Below, piece after piece: positions 9,801 to 17,996 of a stretch of DNA of 64,000 nt. A program made the position numbers and the translations under genes. Every line of letters begins with the position of its first letter. The stretch's first letter is position 1. Source of the stretch: Cerasicoccus sp. TK19100 (GTDB lineage: Bacteria > Verrucomicrobiota > Verrucomicrobiia > Opitutales > Cerasicoccaceae); the NCBI RefSeq assembly GCF_027257155.1, contig NZ_JAPWDU010000010.1:62001-126000 (forward strand), read 5' to 3'. Under the pieces are notes generated by a model. That model was not told the DNA's origin and did no database searches. It saw only the letters and a list, made by a program, of their open reading frames with translations.

Positions 9801-9898
9801 GCTTCACGGATGACGCGAGATGGAAAGAAAAAATGAAAAATTCCCCCCCAGCGACAACGTGGCTCAATTTGACAGAGCCCGTATCCAACGCTCGGTGC

Positions 9899-10105
9899 TC
9901 ACTCGACCGACTGGTAGGTGCAGGGGCGCATGTGGAACTGGCCATCTCCCGATGGAGCTCCCGTGCTGGCACTCATGTGGGTGGAACCGCTGGCATGCGT
10001 AGATGTGCTGGAGCAGCCCGAAAAAAGCCACATACCCAGCGAAATGCCTCCAGCAATGATCAACATTTTCAGGCGGCGAACGGTGGTTGTATGGTTGTGC
10101 TTCAT
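9899..10105 (-). CDS. Small lipoprotein
   Basis: A 68-aa protein: basic N-terminus (MKHNHTTTVRRLKM), hydrophobic core (LIIAGGISLGMWLF) and lipobox LFSGC followed by Ser, so lipidation at Cys about 30 is expected. The mature part is ~39 residues, Ser/Thr/His-rich, without a recognised domain. The ATG at 10105 is chosen over an upstream in-frame ATG at 10159 because the signal peptide then has normal length. Function unknown. Confidence 0.6.
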   Translation of the reverse strand: MKHNHTTTVRRLKMLIIAGGISLGMWLFSGCSSTSTHASGSTHMSASTGAPSGDGQFHMRPCTYQSVE

Positions 10106-10213
10106 GATTTTATTTGGTTCAGAAGCGAACTTAGGCAGGAACCACACATTTGCAAACACCTGACAATAAAGGACCTATATAACCCATCACCCAATAGGAC
10201 CAGTTAGGCCTGA

Positions 10214-12019
10214 TCATTTAGAAAACTTAGGGGCAACCGAACGGCGCTGGCCAGCGGGGATTTCAATCGGGTCGCCCTCAGCGGGGTCCTCGTCGTTTTT
10301 GTAAATGCGCACAGTAACGGGCTCATCGCTCTCGGGCGCGGTCCACTGCCACTTGCCGATTTCGAGAAACTCCATTGGCACGCCTTCGTCCTCGGACAGG
10401 CCCGGCCCCGTGCCACGCACGTAGGGCTTGTTGCCAATGCCGATCAGCACCTGCGCAATCAGCGTGGTGGCACCCTTTTTCTTCTTCGGCTTGGACTTCG
10501 GGGTGGCAGGCACATCGTCGATCAGCTCGCCCTGCTCGGGCTCGTCTTCGTCCTCTTCGGTCGTGGCAATTTCGCCAAAATCGTCCCAATCGTCAAAGCC
10601 CATGCCCGAGGCATCATCGTCGGCCACGGCGGCAGCTTCGCCTTCGTCGACCGCAGCTTCTTCCGGTGCGGCGGGCGCTTCCTCTTCGGCCACGATCTCG
10701 CCGTCGTCGCTCAGGGCGATGTCAAATTCTTCGTCTTCATTGAGCATGGCCAAGGCACCGTCGTCGGCCACCGGCTCCGCCTCAGCCTGGGCAACAGCTT
10801 CCTCTTCTGGCTCCTCGCCAACGGCCTCTTCCTCCTCATCGGCGAGGTCTTCGTCGGTCAGGAATTCCGGCTCGGTGTCGTCGTCGGGCTCGTCGTTGGA
10901 AAGTTCCTCATCCAGTTCGGACAGCTCTTCTTCAAAGCGGGCATCCATCTGGCTAAAGTCCTCGCCATCGACTTCGGTGGATTCCGTTTCGGCCTCGGCC
11001 ACTTCCTCATCCTCGGCCGTGTCTTCAACGACGATGTCCGGCTCCGCGCCTTCTTCGTCAGCGGCCGCATCTTCGTCTTCTTCCGGCAAGGAAGTGGTGA
11101 TGATAAAATCGTCCTCTTCGGGGAGCTCTTCGTCATACTCCTCAGCGACGTCTTCCGCCGCATCGGGCTCAGCCCCATCAACAGGTTCTTCGGCCGCCTC
11201 TTCTTCGTCTGCCTCCTCTTCGTCATCGGCCATTTCATGCTCGATGATGGCGGCCGTTTCGGGGGCGACATTTTCCTCGACCTCGGCTTCAAGCACGCCG
11301 TCAAACGAATCCTCCGGCAGGTCCGTCTCTCCGACAGAGGCCGAGTCCTTGACCGGTGTTGCCGAGACCATCGACGCGGCGGTGTCCTGCATCAGGGCAA
11401 CGAGCGTTTGGTAACGCACGGCCAAATCCCCCAAAAGCGTGACCTGCATCGGCAAGCCCTGCAGCTTGGAAAGCGCGCTATTGAGCTTGTCATGCTGCTT
11501 GTCACCCGTCATCGCGGCCTGCTCGGCAATGGCCTGGGCAAATTCTTCGCGCACGGAGTCCAGCTGCTCACGGAGCGCCGTCTTGAGCTCCTCGGGGTCA
11601 ATGCCCGCTGCGGTGCCCGAGCCGCCCTTGATCTCCTTGATCCGCGACTCCATCCGCTCCAGCAAAGTCTCGAACGCCCCGGCAATCTCCGCATTGCGAT
11701 CCGTCGCCTGCACCACCGACTCGCCAATTTCCTGGATGCCATAAAGCGCCTGCTCGATGCGTCGGGCGTTATCATCATTAGCCTGGCTGAGGTCGTATTC
11801 CTTCAGCTTGGCTGTCGTGCGGAATTCGATAAAAAAGGGCAAACAGGCCACCACGCCCCCCATAGCGACAAGGAAAAGCGTGCCCATGAACATCAAGGGC
11901 GTCAGGGGCCAATCGCTCCGAAACACGATCACTGCCGCAAAGAGCAGGAGGACCACGTCGAACACGATGAACGGTATTTTATTAATCTTCGGTAGCGGAA
12001 CGTTTTCTTCGAAGGCCAT
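10214..12019 (-). CDS. Membrane-anchored highly acidic protein with novel C-terminal domain
   Basis: A 601-aa protein that I cannot assign to a family. In order: two membrane helices (about 13-32 and 40-62) joined by a short loop; a coiled-coil region (about 65-220, including NARRIEQALYGIQEIGESVV and ELKTALREQLDSVREEFAQA); an extremely Glu/Asp-rich low-complexity stretch (about 225-500, dozens of E and D with A, V, P); a basic patch (KSKPKKKK); and an ~85-residue C-terminal beta-type domain (TTLIAQVLIGIGNKPYVRG, GVPMEFLEIGKWQW, PVTVRIYKNDEDPAEG). Most of the protein is predicted on the cytoplasmic side. The acidic tether may bind cations or basic partners; that is speculation. Frame choice is secure: the opposite strand gives only a serine-rich shadow. 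Confidence 0.75.
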   Translation of the reverse strand: MAFEENVPLPKINKIPFIVFDVVLLLFAAVIVFRSDWPLTPLMFMGTLFLVAMGGVVACLPFFIEFRTTAKLKEYDLSQANDDNARRIEQALYGIQEIGESVVQATDRNAEIAGAFETLLERMESRIKEIKGGSGTAAGIDPEELKTALREQLDSVREEFAQAIAEQAAMTGDKQHDKLNSALSKLQGLPMQVTLLGDLAVRYQTLVALMQDTAASMVSATPVKDSASVGETDLPEDSFDGVLEAEVEENVAPETAAIIEHEMADDEEEADEEEAAEEPVDGAEPDAAEDVAEEYDEELPEEDDFIITTSLPEEDEDAAADEEGAEPDIVVEDTAEDEEVAEAETESTEVDGEDFSQMDARFEEELSELDEELSNDEPDDDTEPEFLTDEDLADEEEEAVGEEPEEEAVAQAEAEPVADDGALAMLNEDEEFDIALSDDGEIVAEEEAPAAPEEAAVDEGEAAAVADDDASGMGFDDWDDFGEIATTEEDEDEPEQGELIDDVPATPKSKPKKKKGATTLIAQVLIGIGNKPYVRGTGPGLSEDEGVPMEFLEIGKWQWTAPESDEPVTVRIYKNDEDPAEGDPIEIPAGQRRSVAPKFSK

Positions 12020-12159
12020 AGGTCAATTTCGGTAAGCCTAGGAGTAGCCCGCGATTTCGCTGGAAGCAAGGAAACTTAGGTTCGTAGGCTCGAAAGTTTG
12101 TAAGTGAGAAGGTTTTTGACGCACAAAACATGAGCTATCAGCAGGACTCCTACGAATCA

Positions 12160-12552
12160 CTAAAAGACGCCATGGTAATAAGATGCATCGAAATAGATCG
12201 GATACTCGCCATCCGCCGAAACCACTTTCCACTCATGAATGCATCTACCATCATTGCGATATGACCCGACAGACGTAGACGACTCAAGATTCTCCGTATG
12301 GTGCTCGATCCAATGGCGCTCGGCCCCCCGGCCTTGCGGGCTATTAAAGGTATCAATGAGAACCGCGTCGTCCAACGATCGCCCGCTATTACTACTTTAG
12401 GCGTAGAACCTCGCAACAAAATCATGACGCTCCCAGTAAACCGGCGTCAGCGAAGCCTGAACCTCATCCGCCAATACTGGAGCATCCGCACCTGGGAATC
12501 GGCAGCAGGCGGAGAAGCAAAGTGAAGCCAAAATAATGAGAATAAACTTCAT
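12160..12552 (-). pseudogene. Lipoprotein gene interrupted by an in-frame stop
   Basis: A continuous frame of about 130 codons broken by one TAA at 12397-12399. The first part (51 aa) starts MKFILIILASLCFSACCRFPG, a signal peptide with lipobox LCFSAC, and ends ...HDFVARFYA. The same frame continues after the stop without any gap as SSNSGRSLDDAVLIDTFN and on to a natural end ...FDASYYHGVF. A single base change would restore one secreted protein of ~130 aa. I therefore call it a nonsense pseudogene; alternatives are a sequencing error, or a truncated lipoprotein that is still functional. No family recognised. Confidence 0.65.
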
Positions 12553-12611
12553 ATCGCTATCCCCAACCTTTCGAACATTCCAAACCTTCGAACATTCGAA
12601 CATTCCCTGCG

Positions 12612-13643
12612 CTAGCGCGCGACGAATCCGGCCTTGCGCTGGACCTTGCCCAGCATCTTGAAGGCGCGCTTTTGGGCGGCGTCGTCGCCTCGCTTGATGA
12701 CCTCGGTCAGGTATTTCTTGTCGGAAACCACGGCCTCGTATTTCTCGCGAACGGGCGCAAGCATCTCAGCGACGGCGTCAGCGACAGCGTCCTTGAAGTC
12801 CTTGTAACTGGCCTCGGCAAATTCCTTTTCGAGCTCTTCGACAGACTTGCCAGTCGCCACGCCAAGGATGCCGAGCAAGTTCGTCACGCCGGGTTTGTCA
12901 TCGGTCGCACGGACACAGCCCGGCCCGGAATCGGAGTCCGTCACCGCGCTGCCGATCTTCTTGCGAATCGTTTTTTCGTCGTCGGTGATGTAGAGCGTCG
13001 AGGTCTGATTTTCGTCACTCTTGGACATCTTCTTGGTCGGGTTTTGCAGCGACATGATGCGTGCGCCCGTCTTCGGGATGAACAAGTCCGGCACCTTGAA
13101 GGTCTCTGAATAGGTAGAGTTAAACTTCTGCGCGAGGTCGCGGGTCAGCTCAAGGTGCTGCTTCTGGTCTTCGCCCACGGGCACGATGTCGGCATTGTAG
13201 AGGAGGATGTCCGCCGCCATGAGCACCGGGTATTGCAGGAGGCCGCTGCCAATGAAGGCTTGCTTGTCCTCGGCGCGAGCCTTGGCGGACTTGTCCTTAA
13301 ACTGCGTCATACGCTCCAGCTGGCCCAGCGGGCACAGGCAGCTGAGGATCCACGCCAGCTCGGTGTGGCCAATGATGTGGCTTTGCACAAAGATGTTCGC
13401 CTTGTCCGGATCGATACCGCAGGCGATGTATTGCGCGATGCACTCCATGGTGTCGCGGCGGAGGTCCGCCGGCACGTAGGGCACAGTGATCGCGTGCATG
13501 TCGACGATGCCAAAGTAGCACTCGTAGCCGTCGAGGTAACGCGTCCAATTGCGCACGGCCCCGAGGTAATTGCCAAGGTGGAGTTTGCCGGTCGGTTGGG
13601 CGCAGGTCAGGACGACCTGCTGTGCTGTGGATGCGTCACTCAT
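12612..13643 (-). CDS. trpS: Tryptophanyl-tRNA synthetase
   Basis: A 343-aa class I synthetase that charges tRNA-Trp. It carries the HIGH-type motif in QPTGKLHLGNYLGAVRNW and the KMSKS motif in PTKKMSKSDENQT, plus the tryptophan-pocket elements GSGLLQYPVLMAADILLY and PVGEDQKQHLELTRDLA. The length fits bacterial TrpRS. It stands alone; its 5' spacer contains a palindromic repeat pair but no obvious T-box. Confidence 0.97.
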   Translation of the reverse strand: MSDASTAQQVVLTCAQPTGKLHLGNYLGAVRNWTRYLDGYECYFGIVDMHAITVPYVPADLRRDTMECIAQYIACGIDPDKANIFVQSHIIGHTELAWILSCLCPLGQLERMTQFKDKSAKARAEDKQAFIGSGLLQYPVLMAADILLYNADIVPVGEDQKQHLELTRDLAQKFNSTYSETFKVPDLFIPKTGARIMSLQNPTKKMSKSDENQTSTLYITDDEKTIRKKIGSAVTDSDSGPGCVRATDDKPGVTNLLGILGVATGKSVEELEKEFAEASYKDFKDAVADAVAEMLAPVREKYEAVVSDKKYLTEVIKRGDDAAQKRAFKMLGKVQRKAGFVAR

Positions 13644-13723
13644 GATGTAAAACGTCCCATAAAGGCAAAGCCGGCGGCGGTTTCAACCGAAAAGGCCAAC
13701 AGATCTGCGGCGGAAGCTAGTAG

Positions 13724-13806
13724 GGATCGCGAATTTCCACATTCGCATATACGCCATCTGAATGAAAAAGTGGTAGATAGTAAGCGAATGTGGAAATTCG
13801 CGATCC
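13724..13806. repeat. Inverted repeat pair, GCGAATTTCCACATTCGC family
   Basis: Two perfect 23-bp arms (13724-13746 and 13784-13806) in opposite orientation flank 37 bp, in the spacer between xseA and trpS. Each arm contains GCGAATTTCCACATTCGC, itself a hairpin of 6-bp stem (GCGAAT/ATTCGC) and 6-nt loop. The same palindrome recurs twice in the large element at 50.2-50.9 kb. The layout recalls REP/BIME elements. Confidence 0.85.
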
Positions 13807-13844
13807 GCCCACCGCCACCTCTCCGCCAAACATCCGCCCTAAAC

Positions 13845-15191
13845 CTACAGCTCTTCCACGCGTGTGCGGACCTCGCCGTCGGCGAAGTCCAGGCCGAGCA
13901 AGTCGCCCTTGGCGAGGCCTTCCTTACGCGTCACCACCCGCCCCTGCTGGTCACGGGCAATGGCGTAGCCGCGCTTCAAGGTCTGCTGCAAACTGACTCC
14001 CTCCAGACGTGCGCGCATCACCTCCAGCTGTTTGCGCTGGCGGCGGAGCTCCTCGCGGCTCGCGCGGTCGAAACGGCGCTGCAGCGCCACGAGTTGCTCG
14101 CCCAGATACCGAACACGTTTCTCCGGCGAGGACCCGGCGAACCGCTGACGTAGCAGACGCAAGTCACTGCCGCCCTCGGCAAGCTGCGCCTTGACCAGTG
14201 CCTCGAAGCGCGCGTGCAGCTCATCGAGCCGCAGTTGGGATTGCCGCACCTGTGCCTTGGGATGATGCAGTTGCAAGCGGCGCTGGAGAAGCTCCAGCTC
14301 GTGCCGCTGTGTCTTGAGCACCTCGTCGATGCCGTAGTTGAAATCGCGCCCCAACTCGCGCACGCGGTCGCGCAGCTCAATGAACTGGCTGCTGATCAGC
14401 TCGGCGGCGGCAGTCGGCGTTTCCGCGCGCTTGTCGGCGGCAAAGTCGCTAAGGGTGAAGTCGATCTCGTGCCCGACGGCGGAAATAATCGGCGTGGGCG
14501 AGGCCGCCACCGCGCGGGCAACAGCCTCTTCGTTAAAACACCACAGGTCCTCCAGGCTCCCGCCGCCGCGCATCACGACGATCAAATCCGCCTGGCCCCA
14601 GGCATGGATTTTTCGCAGCGCCTCGGTGATGTCGCCCACGGCGCCCTCCCCCTGCACTTTGGCTCCCGCGATGACCACGCGGCCACGCCAGTCGCGACGC
14701 TCAAGCACACGGCAAAAGTCCTGAATCGCCGCCCCGGTGGGCGAGGTGACCACGGCCACCGCTTTCGGCCAGGCCGGGATGGTGCGCTTGCGCTCGGCGT
14801 CGAACAACCCCTCGGCGGCGAGCTTCTTTTTCAGTTGCTCAAAGCGCTCCTGCAAGCGCCCCTGCCCGACTTCCATCACCGTGCGGCAAATCAACTGATA
14901 GGCACCGCGCGGCTCGTAAACATCGATGCCGCCATGGACCTGCACCGCGAGCCCGTCGCGCAAGTCGATCGTCTGCCGCATCGCATCCATGCGAAACAGC
15001 ACGCAGGGCAGCTGGCTGGCGTCGTCCTTGAGCGTAAAGTAAACGTGCCCGCTGGCTTGGCGGCGCAGGTTGGACACCTCGCCCTGCACCCAGCACGGCG
15101 GGATGTTTTTCGTCAACAGCGCCCGCACGCGACGGGTAAACTCACCGACGCTAATCGAGTCCTCAGCCTGCTGTTTTGGGGATAGCGCCAC
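13845..15191 (-). CDS. xseA: Exodeoxyribonuclease VII large subunit
   Basis: A 448-aa nuclease subunit. The N-terminal OB-fold is visible (VQGEVSNLRRQASGHVYFTL followed by DDASQLPCVLFR). The catalytic core contains VVTSPTGAAIQDF, MRGGGSLEDLWCFNEEAVARA and SAVGHEIDFTLSDFAADKRA with the conserved GHExDxT-type motif, followed by a long coiled-coil to the C-terminus. It degrades single-stranded DNA together with XseB, which is not found in this window. Its 5' end overlaps the end of the upstream VTT-domain gene by 29 nt, so both are probably in one transcript. Confidence 0.96.
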   Translation of the reverse strand: MALSPKQQAEDSISVGEFTRRVRALLTKNIPPCWVQGEVSNLRRQASGHVYFTLKDDASQLPCVLFRMDAMRQTIDLRDGLAVQVHGGIDVYEPRGAYQLICRTVMEVGQGRLQERFEQLKKKLAAEGLFDAERKRTIPAWPKAVAVVTSPTGAAIQDFCRVLERRDWRGRVVIAGAKVQGEGAVGDITEALRKIHAWGQADLIVVMRGGGSLEDLWCFNEEAVARAVAASPTPIISAVGHEIDFTLSDFAADKRAETPTAAAELISSQFIELRDRVRELGRDFNYGIDEVLKTQRHELELLQRRLQLHHPKAQVRQSQLRLDELHARFEALVKAQLAEGGSDLRLLRQRFAGSSPEKRVRYLGEQLVALQRRFDRASREELRRQRKQLEVMRARLEGVSLQQTLKRGYAIARDQQGRVVTRKEGLAKGDLLGLDFADGEVRTRVEEL

Positions 15192-15735
15192 GTTCCTTGT
15201 AATAGTTGAAAATCATCCGGCAAGCAATGCCCACCACCACGATGAGCGACACCGCAAAAATAATCATACCGACCTCGCCCTCGAACACCGCATCGCCAAA
15301 CATGATGATCAAAAACACGTGGATCGACTGGATCGGCACGGAGATCACCATATAGCGCATGAAGTTCACGTTCGCCAGGCCCAGCAGGTAGCTCTGGATA
15401 ATCATCGGCGAGCCAGGCATGATGCGCAGCAACGCGATCCACTGCACCTCGTTTTCCTTCTTAATCACGGGCACCTTCAGCTTTCGCTTTTCCAGCAGGC
15501 GGACAATTTTACCGCGCAATAAGGTCCGCGCCAGCCAGTAGGACAGCGCGTCATTGATCGCCACGCCGCCCATCGCAAAGAGCAGCCCATAGAACGGCCC
15601 AAACTTATACCCGACCAGCACCAACAGCAGCGACACCGGAAACGCAAACAGCGGCAGTATCGCAATCGCCGGCAGCAGGAAGATCGCATTCAGCGACTCC
15701 AGCCATCGGAAAACGTGGTCAAACAGTTCAGCCAT
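15163..15735 (-). CDS. VTT (DedA/TVP38-like) domain membrane protein
   Basis: A 190-aa integral membrane protein beginning MAELFDHVFRWLESLNAIFL. It has several hydrophobic helices and the VTT-domain hallmarks: PVSLLLVLVGYKFGPFYGLLFAMGG (G-x-x-F/Y-G motif) and the re-entrant MRIMPGSPMIIQSYLLG-like segment (RIMPGSPMIIQSY). Family members move or scramble phospholipids or undecaprenyl phosphate; the role here is inferred only. The open frame extends to 15846, but the ATG at 15735 gives the normal family start. It overlaps xseA by 29 nt. Confidence 0.82.
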   Translation of the reverse strand: MAELFDHVFRWLESLNAIFLLPAIAILPLFAFPVSLLLVLVGYKFGPFYGLLFAMGGVAINDALSYWLARTLLRGKIVRLLEKRKLKVPVIKKENEVQWIALLRIMPGSPMIIQSYLLGLANVNFMRYMVISVPIQSIHVFLIIMFGDAVFEGEVGMIIFAVSLIVVVGIACRMIFNYYKERGAIPKTAG

Positions 15736-15870
15736 GCCGCCGAAGCATGGCACCCGCGTATCACTTGGCAAGGCTGCGAAGTAGGGATTTTGGGTGTCAG
15801 AAGTCGGCGTGGGGTGCAATATAGCTAAAAAGAAGCTACAGCACATCAGATCGTATTTATTCAGTGAACT

Positions 15871-16138
15871 CTATTTTCTACGTTTAATCCTTTGTCTCGT
15901 TCTCCCTTGTCTCTTTCTAATGGTTACCGTGAACTCCATCCCACTTAGCTCTACATTATAGCCAAACTTACCCTGTAGAAGCTTCATTGCTTCATCATGA
16001 GGTCCGACTTCAATATGTTCTCTTTTTTAGGTGTATACGCTCACGCAAACTCTGCCTATCCTCAGTCTGAGCGATGCACAAAACAGAACTCAGCAGAAAC
16101 GCAGTGGATATAGCAATTCCTTGTAGAATTCTCAGCAA
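15871..16138 (-). pseudogene. Frameshifted paralogue remnant of the adjacent upstream gene
   Basis: Reading the minus strand from a TTG at 16138 (with GGAGG about 10 nt upstream) gives a signal peptide (LLRILQGIAISTAFLLSSVL, then CIAQTEDRQSLRERI) that mirrors the N-terminus of the next gene. At a run of six A (16023-16028) the homologous frame shifts by +1 and continues EHIEVGPHDEAMKLLQGKFG, matching REIGPYDEAMKLIGGKYD of the neighbour. It then diverges to a basic tail ending RQRIKRRK and a stop at 15871. The intact gene has 339 aa, so this copy is both frameshifted and truncated. A programmed shift is unlikely: A AAA AAG is present, but the required frame is +1, not -1. Confidence 0.7.
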
Positions 16139-16142
16139 AAGC

Positions 16143-17162
16143 CTATAACTTCCTCCGCATGAAGTATACTATTAACACTAAAAGAGCCACACCGCCCAAG
16201 GAGTAGAATATCCAATAACTCAGACCATCCTCCGCCGCTTTACTTTCTTCGATAGGTGCATCAGTAATGTTAACATCGACCTCATTAACTTTCAACTCAG
16301 GCGTTCGCGTCCTAACGCCTTCAGATTCACTACCAGGATCATCCACATCACTGCTTGGAATCTGAATTGATTCTTCCATCTCTGCGCTCATCTTCATTTG
16401 ATAGGCCAGCTGACGAAACTGAGCATATTTCCGGTACTCTGACTCCATAGAGTCGATCAATGTAAACGCTCTTTCCAAATCATGCTCGTTAGAATTCTGA
16501 GCTCGGAGCTTACTAATGTATTTCACACCTTCCTCCCCCGGATATTGAGCAATAGAGATTACCGCCTCACTTCTTGCTGAGACAAGAAGTCCTTTACTGG
16601 GATCACTCGGATCGTTAGCCGAAAGAACGTAGCTAGGAGGTTCACCATTCCAAAAGCTTTCTTTAGTTCTCTCGATCAAAAAGTCCAGCCCATGTTGATC
16701 ACCATATTTTGCGACTGCACCATAAGCAATCCTCAGCAAACCCACTTTATCTACGTCAGTAGCAAATTCTTTCCGCTCAATATCAACCGCTAATTTTGTT
16801 AGCTCCTCAATAGATATTTGTGATTTATCAACGCTCCCGATAGTACCGAGGGCATGCAAAGCAGATTTCCAATGTTTGAATTGGCTTTCATCTTTCAACA
16901 TTCTTTTCAACTGATCAACGTTCTCTTCATTGCTAAAAAAAACGTAATTTCCATGAACCCCCATTCCCTTCAATTCAGGATTCGGATCATACTTCCCCCC
17001 TATTAGTTTCATTGCTTCATCATAAGGGCCAATTTCACGATACTGCACCTGCAGTGCGCGAATGCGTTCAAGTCTTGACGATAGCTCATTTGTCTGAGCA
17101 ATAGAAAAAGCAGAACTTAAGAGAAATAGAGCAATTATAAATAGACTATTATTAAATTTCAT
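16143..17162 (-). CDS. Exported protein with C-terminal membrane anchor, unknown function
   Basis: A 339-aa protein: signal peptide (MKFNNSLFIIALFLLSSAFS, cleavage near IAQ), a mainly helical body (residues ~25-270, with features such as LKHW-type helices that could be HEAT-like), an acidic linker, and a C-terminal membrane helix (~310-333, YWIFYSLGGVALLVLIVYF) ending MRRKL. The topology is therefore periplasmic domain plus inward basic tail. The coding sequence is strikingly AT-rich for this window, as is the spacer around it, which suggests acquisition from elsewhere. A decayed partial paralogue lies directly downstream. I recognise no family. Confidence 0.65.
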   Translation of the reverse strand: MKFNNSLFIIALFLLSSAFSIAQTNELSSRLERIRALQVQYREIGPYDEAMKLIGGKYDPNPELKGMGVHGNYVFFSNEENVDQLKRMLKDESQFKHWKSALHALGTIGSVDKSQISIEELTKLAVDIERKEFATDVDKVGLLRIAYGAVAKYGDQHGLDFLIERTKESFWNGEPPSYVLSANDPSDPSKGLLVSARSEAVISIAQYPGEEGVKYISKLRAQNSNEHDLERAFTLIDSMESEYRKYAQFRQLAYQMKMSAEMEESIQIPSSDVDDPGSESEGVRTRTPELKVNEVDVNITDAPIEESKAAEDGLSYWIFYSLGGVALLVLIVYFMRRKL

Positions 17163-17418
17163 GTTAGCTAGTTATTTATAAATAAATATTTTTGATCTTC
17201 AGTTACATATCGCCCTGAAACGGCACCACTGCGACAAGCAGTGTGAAAGCATAGAAAGGGGTCGAACATAGAATTTAGACACCCAAGTCTGTCCCTATCC
17301 GACAATCCATCGTCACGCATTCTAATTCTCTAGCGCAGCACATTGGTCAAACTCCTGCTTTGTGTGGACATAAAAGCGCCCCCACCGTAGATGCTAGGTG
17401 CATTGACCAGCCGCATCC

Positions 17419-17832
17419 CTACAGCGCCATGTCCACGCGGTTTTCGATCATGTGCTTCTTGATGCGACGCATGATCTCGTGCGCCTGGGGGCCGGCATTG
17501 AGCATCGCAAACTCTTCATCGCCACATCCGTTCGTCCACTGAAAGCCCATGGACCAGTTGGGGAACTCGCGCTCATCGATTTCGCGCTCAGTGAGAATCA
17601 CGACATTGCGGTGCCGGTCATCGCGGCTGATCTTGTCATTGAAAAGCGCCTTAACCAGATCAGCTGGCCCTTCCAGGCATTGGAAGAATTTACCCTGGCC
17701 ATACAAGAGCATCCCTGTGATGCCAACCCGGGTGTTATAATCGCGCGCGGAGGAAAGTATATCGATCAACACCTGCTCGCTAATGTTATCCAGCGCGTCA
17801 CTCTTGTAGGTCAGGGATATTAATTTGCTCAT
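17419..17832 (-). CDS. BLUF-domain blue-light sensor
   Basis: A 137-aa single-domain flavin photoreceptor. The start MSKLISLTYKS (17832) has AGGGAT upstream; the open frame continues to 17946. BLUF hallmarks are seen in order: the flavin-proximal Tyr at residue 9 (SLTYKS), ARDYNTRVGITGMLLYGQG, the conserved Gln in KFFQCLEGP, and WSMGFQW near the C-terminal strand. It binds FAD and signals through hydrogen-bond rearrangement. No output domain (EAL, cyclase) is fused, so it acts on a partner protein; none is identifiable beside it. It is divergent from the GT2 gene that opens the glycan cluster. Confidence 0.92.
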   Translation of the reverse strand: MSKLISLTYKSDALDNISEQVLIDILSSARDYNTRVGITGMLLYGQGKFFQCLEGPADLVKALFNDKISRDDRHRNVVILTEREIDEREFPNWSMGFQWTNGCGDEEFAMLNAGPQAHEIMRRIKKHMIENRVDMAL

Positions 17833-17996
17833 CAAATCCCTATGGAATAAGTTCATTCGCCGAGCGCAACCCCTTTCGGAACGGTGGGTCTGCTCATCTT
17901 CGTAAACAAATTCTTTAAAAAAGCGCTGGATGCATCGGATGGCCAAAAGGGTTGCTAGCTGGTGACTTTGGCACTACAACACCGCGCATTAAGATC

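Noticed and set aside
10428-11414. 328-aa serine-rich open frame on the plus strand
   Set aside because: It is the antisense shadow of the Glu/Asp-rich part of the acidic protein; the serine bias comes from complementing GAA/GAG/GAC codons.
13644-13723. T-box or attenuator upstream of trpS
   Set aside because: No T-box core sequence, Trp-codon leader or terminator/antiterminator alternation could be found.
16020-16030. Programmed -1 frameshift at A AAA AAG in the paralogue remnant
   Set aside because: The frame that continues the homology is +1 from the upstream frame, so canonical -1 slippage would not join the parts.
17163-17418. Possible small RNA or gene in the AT-rich spacer
   Set aside because: Only a weak 6-bp hairpin (CACTGC/GCAGTG) was seen; no terminator or open frame supports it.
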